Assembly: GCA_020635055.1 (NCBI GenBank)
Contig: JACKAN010000004.1
Coordinates: 1-64,000 of the forward strand
DNA: 64,000 nucleotides
Reading direction: 5' to 3'
Origin: Pseudobdellovibrionaceae bacterium
GTDB lineage: Bacteria > Bdellovibrionota > Bdellovibrionia > Bdellovibrionales > UBA1609
Part shown: positions 16,555-24,992 of the stretch, in pieces
Layout: the number at the start of each line of letters is the position of its first letter
How positions within the stretch are numbered: the stretch's first letter is position 1
Notes under the pieces: generated by a model
Database searches by the model: none
Seen by the model: only the letters and a program-made list of their open reading frames with translations
What the model was told of the DNA's origin: nothing
Made by a program: the position numbers and the translations under genes

Positions 16555-17601
16555 ATGAGTTCAGAAAATTTTTATGCGGATTTATCTAAAATTAAAAAAA
16601 CTTGGTTAGTTACAGGTTGTGCTGGATTTATTGGTACAAATTTAGTTAAAAAACTTTTAGAGCTTAATCAAAATGTGGTGGGATTAGATAATTTTTCTAC
16701 CGGTCTTAAAGGCAATATCGAATATTTGCACAGTTATAAAAATAAATACTCACAGGCGAGTTTTAATTTTATCGAAGGCGATATTCGCAATGTAAATGAC
16801 TGTCAAAAATCGGTTCAAGGAATGGATTATATTCTTCATCAAGCCGCCTTGGGTTCGGTTCCACGCTCTATTGAAGATCCTATTTCTAGTCATAATTCGA
16901 ATGTAACTGGTTTTATAAACATGATATGGGCAGCCAAAGAGGCCAGAGTAAAAAGATTTGTTTATGCCTCTTCTAGTTCTATTTACGGAGACAACCCAGC
17001 TTTGCCCAAAGTAGAAAAAAATATTGGTAATCCATTGTCTCCCTATGCTGCGACTAAATTGATGAACGAAATCTATGCTCAAGTTTTTACTAAATCTTAT
17101 GGAATCGAAACTATTGGACTCAGGTATTTTAATGTTTTTGGCCCTCATCAGCAACCCGATGGGCCTTATGCAGCGGTGATTCCCAAATGGTTGGGTTTAA
17201 TGTTAGAGCAAAAACCCATTACTATTTATGGTGATGGCGAAACAAGCCGAGATTTCTGTTTTATCAATAATGTTGTACAAATGAATTTAAGATGTGCCAC
17301 AACAACAAATGAAAATGCAGTAAACCAAGAGTATAATGTTGCATTTAGAAGGCAGACCACATTGAACCAATTGTTTTTTATGCTCAAAGAAATGTTAGGT
17401 GAGGCGAATAAAGAATTAAAAATTCAAGATCCCATTTATCAAGATTTTCGATCGGGAGACATTAAACATTCTTTGGCAGATATTAGTAAAGCCAACCAAT
17501 TAGTTGGCTATGAACCCACCGAAGATGTGGAAGCTGGACTAAGAAAATCTATAAAATGGTATATTGATGATTATAAAATACGCCAAAACGCAATTAGTTA
17601 G
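16555..17601 (+). CDS. wbpP: UDP-GlcNAc C4-epimerase (WbpP type)
   Basis: Extended SDR of 348 residues. The Rossmann motif GCAGFIG lies at about residues 21-27, after an N-terminal extension (MSSENFYADLSKIKKTW) typical of WbpP/TviC. ASSSSIYGD carries the catalytic serine, SPYAATK the YxxxK pair, and RYFNVFGPHQQPDGPYAAVIP matches the GNE-type epimerase. It probably interconverts UDP-GlcNAc and UDP-GalNAc, or the matching uronic acids, together with the wbpO product next to it. It begins 3 bases after wbpO and ends 12 bases before asnB. Confidence 0.88.
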   Translation: MSSENFYADLSKIKKTWLVTGCAGFIGTNLVKKLLELNQNVVGLDNFSTGLKGNIEYLHSYKNKYSQASFNFIEGDIRNVNDCQKSVQGMDYILHQAALGSVPRSIEDPISSHNSNVTGFINMIWAAKEARVKRFVYASSSSIYGDNPALPKVEKNIGNPLSPYAATKLMNEIYAQVFTKSYGIETIGLRYFNVFGPHQQPDGPYAAVIPKWLGLMLEQKPITIYGDGETSRDFCFINNVVQMNLRCATTTNENAVNQEYNVAFRRQTTLNQLFFMLKEMLGEANKELKIQDPIYQDFRSGDIKHSLADISKANQLVGYEPTEDVEAGLRKSIKWYIDDYKIRQNAIS

Positions 17602-17613
17602 GATAAGCAGCTT

Positions 17614-19599
17614 GTGTGTGGCATAGCCGGATTTGTAGAAAAACAAAATAAAGAACAAGCCTTGGCTCTACTAAAAAACATGGGTCAAAGCTTACATCAC
17701 CGTGGACCAGATTCTCAAGGGCAGTATTATGATGAACACAGTGGGCTTGGGTTGGCCCACACTCGTTTATCTATTTTAGATTTGTCACCAGCTGGACACC
17801 AGCCCATGCTTTCCCATGGGGGAAGATTTGTTCTTGTTTTTAATGGGGAAATATACAATTGGGCACATTTAAAAAGTTTAATAAACAAAGATTTTTCATT
17901 TAAAGGTCATTCTGACACTGAAATTCTTGTAAATTGCATAGAACAAATAGGTATTGAAAAAACACTTAAGGAAGCCAATGGAATGTTTGCCATTGCAGTA
18001 TTGGATAAGGAAAATTATCAGCTGACTCTGGCAAGAGATCGCTGTGGAGAAAAACCACTTTATTATAGTTTAGTTAATCATACCTTATATTTTGCTTCGG
18101 AGTTAAAAGCCCTTAAAGCCAATGAGTCTTGGCATGATGAAATCGATGTAGAAAGCCTTGGTCTTTTTATGCGCCATAATTATATTCCGGCACCTTATTC
18201 CATTTATAAAAATACTTATAAGCTAACACCAGGAACTTATATAACTTTTGATTTGAATGTTCAGGAAGGAAAAATCAAAAACTTGGCGGAGTTTTCTCCA
18301 TTTGTAGGTGCAACGTCACTGTCTCCAAAAGTGTATTGGCAGTTAAAAGATCACATTCCCGAACAAAGAAAAGAGTTTAGTTCTCCGGAAATGGCAGTAG
18401 ATCAACTGAATCAAGTTCTAGAAGAAGTTGTGTCAGAAATTATGGTGTCTGATGTGCCTTTAGGTGCTTTTTTATCTGGGGGAGTGGACTCTTCCTTAGT
18501 AGTATCTGTGATGCAAAAATTATCTTCACAAAAAGTAAAAACATTTTCTATTGGTTTTACAGATACAGAGTACAATGAAGCCCCTCACGCTAAGGCTGTT
18601 GCCGAACATTTAGGGACTGAGCATACAGAGTTATATGTAACTCCCAATGAAGCTTGGCAAGTCGTACCAAAGCTTGCGCAAATATACGACGAACCCTTTG
18701 CCGATTCTTCGCAGATTCCTACTTACTTAGTATCTCAACTAGCAAGAAGAGAAGTCACGGTGAGTTTATCTGGTGATGGTGGTGATGAGCTTTTTGGTGG
18801 ATACAATCGTTATTTTATGGCAACCAAAATTTGGGACAAGGTGGGTCTGCAACCACAGTGGTTAAAAAGTCTTGGAGCAAAATCAATTGAAACTCTACCG
18901 CCCCAACAATGGGACCAGTTATTTGGTGTTGTTAAGAACTTTATGCCAGCATCATTAAAAGTAAACCAATTTGGAGATAAGCTTTACAAGGCCTCACAAG
19001 TTTTAAAAGCTAACACGGCGATGGAAATGTATTTGAATTTGATTTCCTATTGGCAAAATATCCAAGATGTAGTGCCACAATGTAGTAGAACTTGGTCGAT
19101 TCTTAATTTACTCAACGAGAATACAAAAAATTTAAATCCACGTGAGCAAATGATGTTTTTGGATTTTTGTTCCTATTTGTCGGAGGACATTTTAACTAAG
19201 GTAGATCGTGCTTCGATGGCACACAGTTTAGAATCTCGCATTCCTTTACTAGACCGACGAGTGATTGAATTTGCATGGAGTTTGCCCCTAGATTTAAAAA
19301 TCCGAAATGGTCAGGGCAAATGGTTGCTGCGACAGTTGTTATACAAGTATGTTCCCAAAGGACTTATTGAGCGACCTAAAATGGGTTTTGGTGTTCCCGT
19401 TGGGGACTGGATTAAAGGGCCACTAAATGATTGGGCAGAAACTTTACTTTCCGTTGAAAGTTTAAATAAGTCTGGCTTACTACATACAGCAAACATCCGC
19501 CAACGCTGGCAAGAGCATAAATCTGGCACGCGCAACTGGCACATGTCCCTCTGGAATGTCTTAATGTTCCAACAATGGCTGATAAATAACACTAAATAA
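17614..19599 (+). CDS. asnB: Glutamine-hydrolysing asparagine synthetase family amidotransferase
   Basis: Two-domain AsnB-type amidotransferase of 661 residues. The GTG start gives MCGIAGF, so the catalytic nucleophile Cys2 is exposed after Met removal; HRGPDSQG and FNGEIYN belong to the N-terminal glutaminase. The synthetase domain starts near residue 250 with the PP-loop LSGGVDSS, followed by SLSGDGGDELFGGYNRY. In polysaccharide clusters such genes amidate uronic acids rather than aspartate (WbpS role). Its location behind wbpO and wbpP supports amidation of a HexNAcA residue. It is the last gene of this run. A decayed copy of an AsnB tail lies about 1.5 kb downstream. Confidence 0.9.
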   Translation: MCGIAGFVEKQNKEQALALLKNMGQSLHHRGPDSQGQYYDEHSGLGLAHTRLSILDLSPAGHQPMLSHGGRFVLVFNGEIYNWAHLKSLINKDFSFKGHSDTEILVNCIEQIGIEKTLKEANGMFAIAVLDKENYQLTLARDRCGEKPLYYSLVNHTLYFASELKALKANESWHDEIDVESLGLFMRHNYIPAPYSIYKNTYKLTPGTYITFDLNVQEGKIKNLAEFSPFVGATSLSPKVYWQLKDHIPEQRKEFSSPEMAVDQLNQVLEEVVSEIMVSDVPLGAFLSGGVDSSLVVSVMQKLSSQKVKTFSIGFTDTEYNEAPHAKAVAEHLGTEHTELYVTPNEAWQVVPKLAQIYDEPFADSSQIPTYLVSQLARREVTVSLSGDGGDELFGGYNRYFMATKIWDKVGLQPQWLKSLGAKSIETLPPQQWDQLFGVVKNFMPASLKVNQFGDKLYKASQVLKANTAMEMYLNLISYWQNIQDVVPQCSRTWSILNLLNENTKNLNPREQMMFLDFCSYLSEDILTKVDRASMAHSLESRIPLLDRRVIEFAWSLPLDLKIRNGQGKWLLRQLLYKYVPKGLIERPKMGFGVPVGDWIKGPLNDWAETLLSVESLNKSGLLHTANIRQRWQEHKSGTRNWHMSLWNVLMFQQWLINNTK

Positions 19600-19883
19600 T
19601 ATTTTATTTTCAAATGAAAATTGAAGAAATTAGAATCATTGCGTTTTTAGAAATGATTAAACTACATAATTACACTCGAGGCCCATTATAGATTTCTAAA
19701 CGAAATGGTGGTCAGGAACATAATCCAGCTGGACCAAGGTAGATATTCTATTTAACTCCATGAAGGTACTGATAGCATCTAGTTATAACTATTTCTGATA
19801 GACAATATAAATAAATTATCTAAAGTAATAAAGAACCAATTAAAATTTAAAATTTCTTAAAAATAATCAAGGAGGATTATAAA

Positions 19884-20984
19884 GTGAAAATTATAAAATT
19901 GTTAATATGTTTTATTGCAACTGCGGGTTTGGTTGCTGCCTGTTCTGATAGTAAAAGTGATTCGACGGCGGCATCTGATACGATTACTGTTTCTGGCTCT
20001 ATGGGAGTGAGTTTATTTTCAGTGCCTGGTAAAGTAAAGACAACTGCTTTGAGTTTAAGTACATTACAAATGTATTGTGTGGCCTTTAATGCTGAAGCCA
20101 CTTCCGGCACTAGTACTTTTTCGAGTTCAGGTGCATTTTCTGTAGCAGGCTTACCTGCAGATACTCCTTTTGGTTGTTTTGTTGTTAAAATTTCCGACTC
20201 TAGTATCGTAGCCACTATTCAAATTCAGGGCACGGGTTCAGGCTTAGAAGATTCCAGCACAAGCTCATTAAGTTTGAAACAAAGTGTTTCTTTAGGTACG
20301 TTGACATTAACAGAGGGCAACCCTGTTATATCTGTACCAGAAGCTCAAATAGCATCTGCTGTTTCAGTTGAGACCACTCCAACTATTGCAGTGGATAGCG
20401 TTCATCAAACCAGTTGGACTATGACTTGTGTGGATTCTACTGATACAGCATGTGCTTCTTTTGTATCAGGTTCACCACAAGTTTACTTTAGGATTGTTAA
20501 GGCTACAAAGTCTAGTCAAACACTTTATGGATTGGGAGTATGGTCATCGGCAGCAGATTTTGCTACATGTGGAAGTGTTGATATGACCGCAGCAGAAGCC
20601 AGTTCAATTGTTACTGATGAGGGTGGTGATTTCGCATGGGTACAAAGTACTACTGGAAATTTCACCAATGCAACATCAACAAGTGACACTTGTCCATTAA
20701 GAGAAGCTGGAACAGCAGGCGTTGATAATTTACAAAATTATTATGCTTTTGATAAATTAAAAATTCAAGGTTCTGCTTATACCCTTATTCAGCAAGACGA
20801 CTTTGATAATGGTGGCGGATGTAGTGGAACACATAGGACAGCTGTAACTTTCAAACCAAGTTCAGCGACAGTAATGTACGGTAATTTTTCTATCAGTGAG
20901 GATTATGTAGAAGCTTCTCCCGGAAACTGTGGTTCAGATGTGGATTCTGCAAACAGTTTTGTTGTTAAGTTTACTAAAATATAA
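19884..20984 (+). CDS. Secreted lipoprotein of unknown function
   Basis: I do not recognise a family. The start is GTG with a strong AGGAGG site 8-9 bases upstream (near 19870). The lipobox is VAAC, with cysteine at residue 20, followed by a serine-rich linker (SDSKSDSTAASDT). The 366-residue chain is rich in Ser, Thr, Val and Gly, beta-like, with scattered cysteines (for example CVAF, CFVV, CVDS, DTAC). It probably sits on the periplasmic or outer leaflet. The gene stands alone between asnB and a hairpin at 21003. The 284 bases before it hold no gene I can support. Confidence 0.75.
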   Translation: MKIIKLLICFIATAGLVAACSDSKSDSTAASDTITVSGSMGVSLFSVPGKVKTTALSLSTLQMYCVAFNAEATSGTSTFSSSGAFSVAGLPADTPFGCFVVKISDSSIVATIQIQGTGSGLEDSSTSSLSLKQSVSLGTLTLTEGNPVISVPEAQIASAVSVETTPTIAVDSVHQTSWTMTCVDSTDTACASFVSGSPQVYFRIVKATKSSQTLYGLGVWSSAADFATCGSVDMTAAEASSIVTDEGGDFAWVQSTTGNFTNATSTSDTCPLREAGTAGVDNLQNYYAFDKLKIQGSAYTLIQQDDFDNGGGCSGTHRTAVTFKPSSATVMYGNFSISEDYVEASPGNCGSDVDSANSFVVKFTKI

Positions 20985-21002
20985 TTAGATCCATTAAAAT
21001 TT

Positions 21003-21033
21003 GGGTTCTCTAGGTGTTCCGTCTAGAGAACCC
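21003..21033 (+). terminator. Perfect 11-bp hairpin after the lipoprotein gene
   Basis: GGGTTCTCTAG (21003-21013) pairs perfectly with CTAGAGAACCC (21023-21033) around a 9-base loop, 18 bases after the lipoprotein stop. No long T run follows on the plus strand; AAAATTT precedes it, so on the minus strand it would be followed by a short T-rich stretch. It is probably a transcript-end or mRNA-stabilising hairpin. Confidence 0.6.
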
Positions 21034-21098
21034 ATTCTTAACAAGTTCGATGAGAGTATTCGGACTTTATAGCCAAGTGTTACAACCCATTTCAAAAT

Positions 21099-21175
21099 CA
21101 AGAAAATAAAAACAGTCTGGGCATGTAGGCAGTTCCCTATGGAGCACCTTATTGTTCCAGCAATGGCTGTTGTAA
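21099..21175 (+). pseudogene. Decayed 3' end of an asparagine synthetase gene
   Basis: In the frame ending at TAA 21173-21175 the codons read QSGHVGSSLWSTLLFQQWLL. This matches the end of the intact asnB at 17614-19599, which reads KSGTRNWHMSLWNVLMFQQW. Nucleotide similarity extends upstream to about 21099 with a small indel, and a stop at 21107 shows the rest is gone. Only about 20 codons remain, after a hairpin and before the 490-residue gene. It looks like the scar of a deletion or insertion event that replaced an asparagine synthetase gene. Confidence 0.6.
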
Positions 21176-21231
21176 ACACCTTCTAGAAAAAGTTACTTAA
21201 ATAAAAACAAACAATTAAATATTTGTTTATT

Positions 21232-21316
21232 CTAGATTTAGTTCTACAATTTAAGAAAAATCAATTTTGTGTCATAATTTTGTAAAACAAAATTTCTTGG
21301 AATGTAAAAATAATTT
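21232..21316 (+). repeat. Upstream repeat, copy A
   Basis: This 85-base AT-rich segment directly before the gene at 21337 aligns without gaps to 22931-23015. By hand about 40 of the first 52 positions match, starting at a shared CTAG, and most differences are transitions; similarity is weaker in the last 33. Copy A also contains the palindrome AATTTTGT-aaa-ACAAAATT at 21276-21294. Together with the hairpin at 21003 and the pseudogene scar it fills the 352-base gap 20985-21336. It could carry the promoter or operator of the locus. Confidence 0.5.
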
Positions 21317-21336
21317 ATTGATAAAGTGGGGTAGCT

Positions 21337-22809
21337 ATGAAGTCTAAAGAAAGTCGAGTTCCTGATTCTGCTAAATTATTAAAAATTTCTTATCCATTTA
21401 AAAATCCTGTAAATTCAATAGATCCACACAAAATTCATTTCATAGAAGAAGCACTTTTATCGCAACCATTAAATTCTAAATTAGTAAATGTTTTTCAAAA
21501 TGGTAAAATTAATGGTGAAATGGCCTCTGACATCTACTGGAATGGTGAAGCTTATGAACTAACTATTAGGAGTTATAAAACAAGCGGGGGTGTTATAATT
21601 GATGCGGAGGATGCTTATATTTCTTTATTAAGAATTGTTGCAATAGATAAAAATACACATGGTAGTTTAAAAAACCTTATATGTCCAAATAGTGTAGTTA
21701 AGAATTTAAATGATAAATGTGAAGGCTTAAAACTAAGAGACAATAAAATAGTATTAAAACCTAAATCTAAAGTTAATAAATCATTAATAATACAACTCCT
21801 TGCTTCTACTGATTTTACAATTATACCTAAAGATCAAATAGACTTTAATCATCCTGAAAATCTAAATCTAGATTTATCAAATACGACAGGCCTTTATTTT
21901 CTACTAGAAGATGATGGTAAAGGAAATTTCACTTTTGCTATAAATCCAAATCATTTTCAGTATAGTCATTTAAATTTTCAAAAACTTAATTTTAAATATG
22001 GATTCGGTGAGCAGTCTCTTGCGGACTTGAAAGCTAGAATAGTTAACTATATACCTACTAATGGTTATTTGACTCCATTAGACATAAAAAATCTAGATGA
22101 AAATTATATAAAATACAGTTCGCATCCGATTTTATTGTACTCAATTAGACCAACAAAAAAATCTTTAAAAAAGTATAGTGATAATACAAGACTTGCTATT
22201 GGAAGGATTTTAAGTGAAAAGGTTAGAAAACTAAAATCTTCTTTTGGGTCTGTAACTACCAACCAATTTTTTCCTATTGATGGCGATGGACAGTTAAGCG
22301 AAATTCAAGAAAAAAAATTAGAAAGTTTAGTTGAAAAAGCAAAAAATGAAATAAATTATAATAACGTTGAGTTTACGGTATCAGTATACAAAGACTTATA
22401 TGATGAGTTTGTTCAACTTTTGAGTGATATTCCTTATATTAAAATAGTTCAGTTGAGAGATTCTCCGTGGGTCTTACCAGAAGAAGAACAACCAGATTTT
22501 TACTTAGCCACAGGAGATTCTAGTTTTTTTGCTAATATTTCTTTGCTTAGTTATTTTTTTAACAATGGAGTCTTTGGTACAAAAGAAGATGGCGAAATTT
22601 GGTTAGATAAATATACTAAGGTTATGAATAAAAAAGAAAGAATTAAAATGCTACAAGATTTACATTTTAAGTTTTTAGCTGAAGGAAGGGTGTTTCCTTC
22701 GTTTTTTATACCCTATATTGCTTTATCAAACATTCCAATGAATATAGGTCTGTCAAAACACTTTGCAAGTAATCCCTTCTTCTTATTAACAGCTAAAGAA
22801 GATGAGTAA
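21337..22809 (+). CDS. Solute-binding-protein-like protein without signal peptide
   Basis: A 490-residue protein that I can link only loosely to family 5 peptide-binding proteins. The N-terminal part has the order expected of them: a beta strand then NSIDPHK, SQPLNSKLVNVFQNGKINGEMASDIYW, and a YELTIR...SGGVIIDAEDAYISLLRI segment corresponding to the ligand-lobe start. The C-terminal part carries a P-rich YLATGDSSFFANISLLSYFF region and a late MLQDLHFKFLAEGRVFPSF helix pair. There is no signal peptide or membrane segment, so it appears cytoplasmic, which is odd for this family. It opens the locus that continues with a second binding protein, an HExxH enzyme and a kinase. It might be a regulator or peptide carrier. 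Confidence 0.6.
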   Translation: MKSKESRVPDSAKLLKISYPFKNPVNSIDPHKIHFIEEALLSQPLNSKLVNVFQNGKINGEMASDIYWNGEAYELTIRSYKTSGGVIIDAEDAYISLLRIVAIDKNTHGSLKNLICPNSVVKNLNDKCEGLKLRDNKIVLKPKSKVNKSLIIQLLASTDFTIIPKDQIDFNHPENLNLDLSNTTGLYFLLEDDGKGNFTFAINPNHFQYSHLNFQKLNFKYGFGEQSLADLKARIVNYIPTNGYLTPLDIKNLDENYIKYSSHPILLYSIRPTKKSLKKYSDNTRLAIGRILSEKVRKLKSSFGSVTTNQFFPIDGDGQLSEIQEKKLESLVEKAKNEINYNNVEFTVSVYKDLYDEFVQLLSDIPYIKIVQLRDSPWVLPEEEQPDFYLATGDSSFFANISLLSYFFNNGVFGTKEDGEIWLDKYTKVMNKKERIKMLQDLHFKFLAEGRVFPSFFIPYIALSNIPMNIGLSKHFASNPFFLLTAKEDE

Positions 22810-22811
22810 AT

Positions 22812-22895
22812 ATGAAAACACTTGTTGTTGGTATTTTTCCATTCGGAGAGAACTTTAATATTTTGAAATTCGGTCTGCCACTCAATTTATCATAA
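22812..22895 (+). pseudogene. 27-codon ORF, possible start of a lost binding-protein gene
   Basis: ATG 22812 begins two bases after the previous stop and encodes MKTLVVGIFPFGENFNILKF and a few more residues before TAA at 22893. The LVVGI start followed by a P-x-G-E-N-x-N stretch resembles the first strand of a family 5 binding protein, so it may be what remains of a third paralogue. It could equally be a short non-functional or leader ORF. It lies in the 395-base gap 22810-23204, which otherwise holds repeat B and two small inverted repeats. Confidence 0.3.
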
Positions 22896-22930
22896 TTAAG
22901 AAATCTAAATTAATTGATTGTTTATTTTTT

Positions 22931-23015
22931 CTAGTTTTGATTCCATAAGTTGAGAAAAACCAATTTTATCTAATATTTTTGTTTAGCAAAACTTATTAGA
23001 ATTTGAGTAATATTT
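22931..23015 (+). repeat. Upstream repeat, copy B
   Basis: This segment is the diverged partner of 21232-21316, beginning at the same CTAG and keeping the AGAAAAA-CAATTTT core and the TTTTGT element. It lies 189 bases before the 79-residue peptide gene, whereas copy A lies 20 bases before its gene. Repetition before two genes of one locus suggests a shared promoter or control site, or an ancestral duplication of binding-protein gene plus upstream region. Confidence 0.5.
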
Positions 23016-23030
23016 TCACAAACTTTAAGG

Positions 23031-23044
23031 TGCTGATGTCAGCA
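23031..23044. promoter_or_regulatory. Short palindrome, candidate operator
   Basis: TGCTGA-tg-TCAGCA is a perfect 6-base inverted repeat with a 2-base centre, immediately after repeat B and 161 bases before the peptide gene. A second imperfect inverted repeat (GGCTTTAAAC with GTTTAGCC) lies at 23100-23121 without a following T run. Either could be a protein-binding site or a leader hairpin; no regulator is known. Confidence 0.3.
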
Positions 23045-23204
23045 TGACTAAACTTATTGAGAAAACTTAAAAATTCATTGCCCGACTTGCCCCAAATAAG
23101 GCTTTAAACAGTAGTTTAGCCTAAATGGTCCACGCACATTAAACAAATTTAATTTGGCTTAAATCTTGTATGTAAACAGCATATCTCAATTAAAAGGAGT
23201 ACAA

Positions 23205-23444
23205 ATGAAAAGTCTGTCTAAAAGTATATATGTCATATTTGCTGGATTAATTGTTTTTATTGGAACTATTTTTAGCAATAAAAATTCGATTAAACAAACA
23301 AGAGAAAGCAAAAACACAAATAACATTACTGCAACTCAGAACTCTGAAGATAAGTTAATGGAAGAATTAATTGAGCAGGCAGATGTGGACTCTTTCCAAA
23401 ATAATTACAAACAATTGGTAGCCACATCATTTATGGATAATTAA
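23205..23444 (+). CDS. 79-residue single-pass membrane peptide, candidate modified-peptide precursor
   Basis: No family is recognised. The frame extends to 23166, but AAGGAG at 23194-23199 supports ATG 23205. Residues 7-23 (SIYVIFAGLIVFIGTIF) form one hydrophobic segment; the rest is polar and rich in Asn, Thr, Gln, Glu and Asp, ending QLVATSFMDN. It lies 6 bases before a family 5 binding-protein gene and two genes before an HExxH protein related to peptide beta-hydroxylases. By position it is the best candidate substrate for that enzyme, for example at its many Asn and Asp residues, but this is inference. There is no double-glycine or cysteine-rich core. Confidence 0.6.
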   Translation: MKSLSKSIYVIFAGLIVFIGTIFSNKNSIKQTRESKNTNNITATQNSEDKLMEELIEQADVDSFQNNYKQLVATSFMDN

Positions 23445-23450
23445 ATAATT

Positions 23451-24977
23451 ATGAGTACAAATATTAAATTTTATATTTGTTTAATTAGTTTTATATTTTT
23501 CCAGAGGACGAATGCTATGGTCAAAAATAGATTAAATATTTTAATGAGTGACACAAACATTGCACCTTATGCAGAGAACGCATCAGGAGGCATGTTGGCC
23601 ACCTTTAATGCTGCAGTATTAGGGCAGTTGATAGAAACAGATGAATCATTTAATTTAACACCTGGATTGCTTGAAATTTTTGAGTTTGATTATTTAAAAT
23701 CAGCATACATACTTCGACTTAAAAAAGGTCTAAAGTTTCATAATGGCAGAGAGGCAACCTCCAAAGATCTAGAGTTTGCATTGTTAAGAGGCTTCTTTTC
23801 TAAGAATAGCTCATTTTATAGAGTATATTTAGTAAATTTAAAAGGCATAGAAAAAGTAAATCCGAAAGACAATTTCACTTCAGGGAAAGTGGCCGGAATA
23901 AAAGTTATTGATAATTTGACAGTTGAAGTTAATTTATCGTCTCCTAATCCATCTTTTTTACATGTGTTAACTAATCCATACTTTTCTTTGGTACCAATAG
24001 AGGAGTTAAAAGAAGATTACATAACTTGGAAAAATGTCCCCATAGGAGTTGGGCCATACAAAGTGGTAGGTCAAGGCTTTAAGGATAGTCATGTAAAACT
24101 AGAATTAATTGATAAAAGTATAAAAGGGCCAAGTAGTGTAAATATTTATACTTTTCCTGTATCAGACGTTAAATTTGATATTATTTCACAAGGTCATTCT
24201 GATTCCATAAAACTAGGCTACATAAAAGAGGAAACACATAAACCTAAAAGCATGCGAACAATATTTTTTAGTAATTCCAATCCATTGGGCCAAGATATAA
24301 ATTTTAAAAGGGCCATTCACAATCTTTTAGACAGACAAGATTTTTCAAGTGATAAATATTCAATATTACCAGCCAGTCAAATGTTACCGAGACATTTCTG
24401 GGGAAGAAGTTTAGACGGATTTAAATCGAACCTAGATAAGGCAAAAGAATTAATCAATAAAATCCCGAATGATCTTCTTGTTAAGCAATGGGAAGTACCT
24501 TTTTTTGGAGCCAATCAGTTAAGTGATTATCACAAATATATTTCTCAAAAATTATCATCGCAGTTTAGTAAAATTGGACTAAAAGTAAAATTTGTAACGA
24601 CTACTGAAAAGTTTCCATCCAAAGAATTTGTAAAAGAATTCCCTATGTGGATTGCAAGCATGGTAACAGATTACCTAGATCCTTTAATTATGTTTTCTGC
24701 ATTTCGTTCTGATAGTGCATTTGGTTTTATCCATCCATTAGGTAGAGATAGTGTAAATTTTGATAGCTTATATAAAGAAGCCGCAAATGCAAAAACAATG
24801 GAAGAGAGAATTAAATCAATAAAAAGCTTATCAGAATTTGTTAAAGAGCAAGCCGTTGCTGTAGCTATAGGTGAGGAAAAAGGAGTTTACTACAGAAATT
24901 CCAGCACAATCATTAGCTTAGGCGATCAGCCCCAACCCCTAGTGTTATTCATTAAAAATATAGAGTTAAAATATTAA
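23451..24977 (+). CDS. ABC-type peptide-binding protein (family 5), secreted
   Basis: A 508-residue periplasmic solute-binding protein related to OppA/DppA. A signal peptide (about residues 5-22) ends in TNA. The family pattern is visible: an early LNILMSDTNIAPYAE strand, QLIETDESFNLTPGLLEIF, then YILRLKKGLKFHNGREATSKDLEFALLRG, which is the signature of binding protein family 5. GVGPYKVV and a LNKIP-type hinge follow. No permease or ATPase genes lie next to it, so it may deliver ligand to a sensor or to transporters elsewhere. It sits between the small membrane peptide (6 bases upstream) and the HExxH gene (15 bases downstream), suggesting a peptide ligand. Confidence 0.85.
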   Translation: MSTNIKFYICLISFIFFQRTNAMVKNRLNILMSDTNIAPYAENASGGMLATFNAAVLGQLIETDESFNLTPGLLEIFEFDYLKSAYILRLKKGLKFHNGREATSKDLEFALLRGFFSKNSSFYRVYLVNLKGIEKVNPKDNFTSGKVAGIKVIDNLTVEVNLSSPNPSFLHVLTNPYFSLVPIEELKEDYITWKNVPIGVGPYKVVGQGFKDSHVKLELIDKSIKGPSSVNIYTFPVSDVKFDIISQGHSDSIKLGYIKEETHKPKSMRTIFFSNSNPLGQDINFKRAIHNLLDRQDFSSDKYSILPASQMLPRHFWGRSLDGFKSNLDKAKELINKIPNDLLVKQWEVPFFGANQLSDYHKYISQKLSSQFSKIGLKVKFVTTTEKFPSKEFVKEFPMWIASMVTDYLDPLIMFSAFRSDSAFGFIHPLGRDSVNFDSLYKEAANAKTMEERIKSIKSLSEFVKEQAVAVAIGEEKGVYYRNSSTIISLGDQPQPLVLFIKNIELKY

Positions 24978-24992
24978 TTTTAGGGTTAATTT

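Noticed and set aside
23421..23444. C-terminus of the small peptide compared with the FxSxx-COOH RiPP precursor signature
   Set aside because: The end reads TSFMDN; the Phe and Ser are not in the required F-x-S-x-x order, and no radical SAM gene is nearby.
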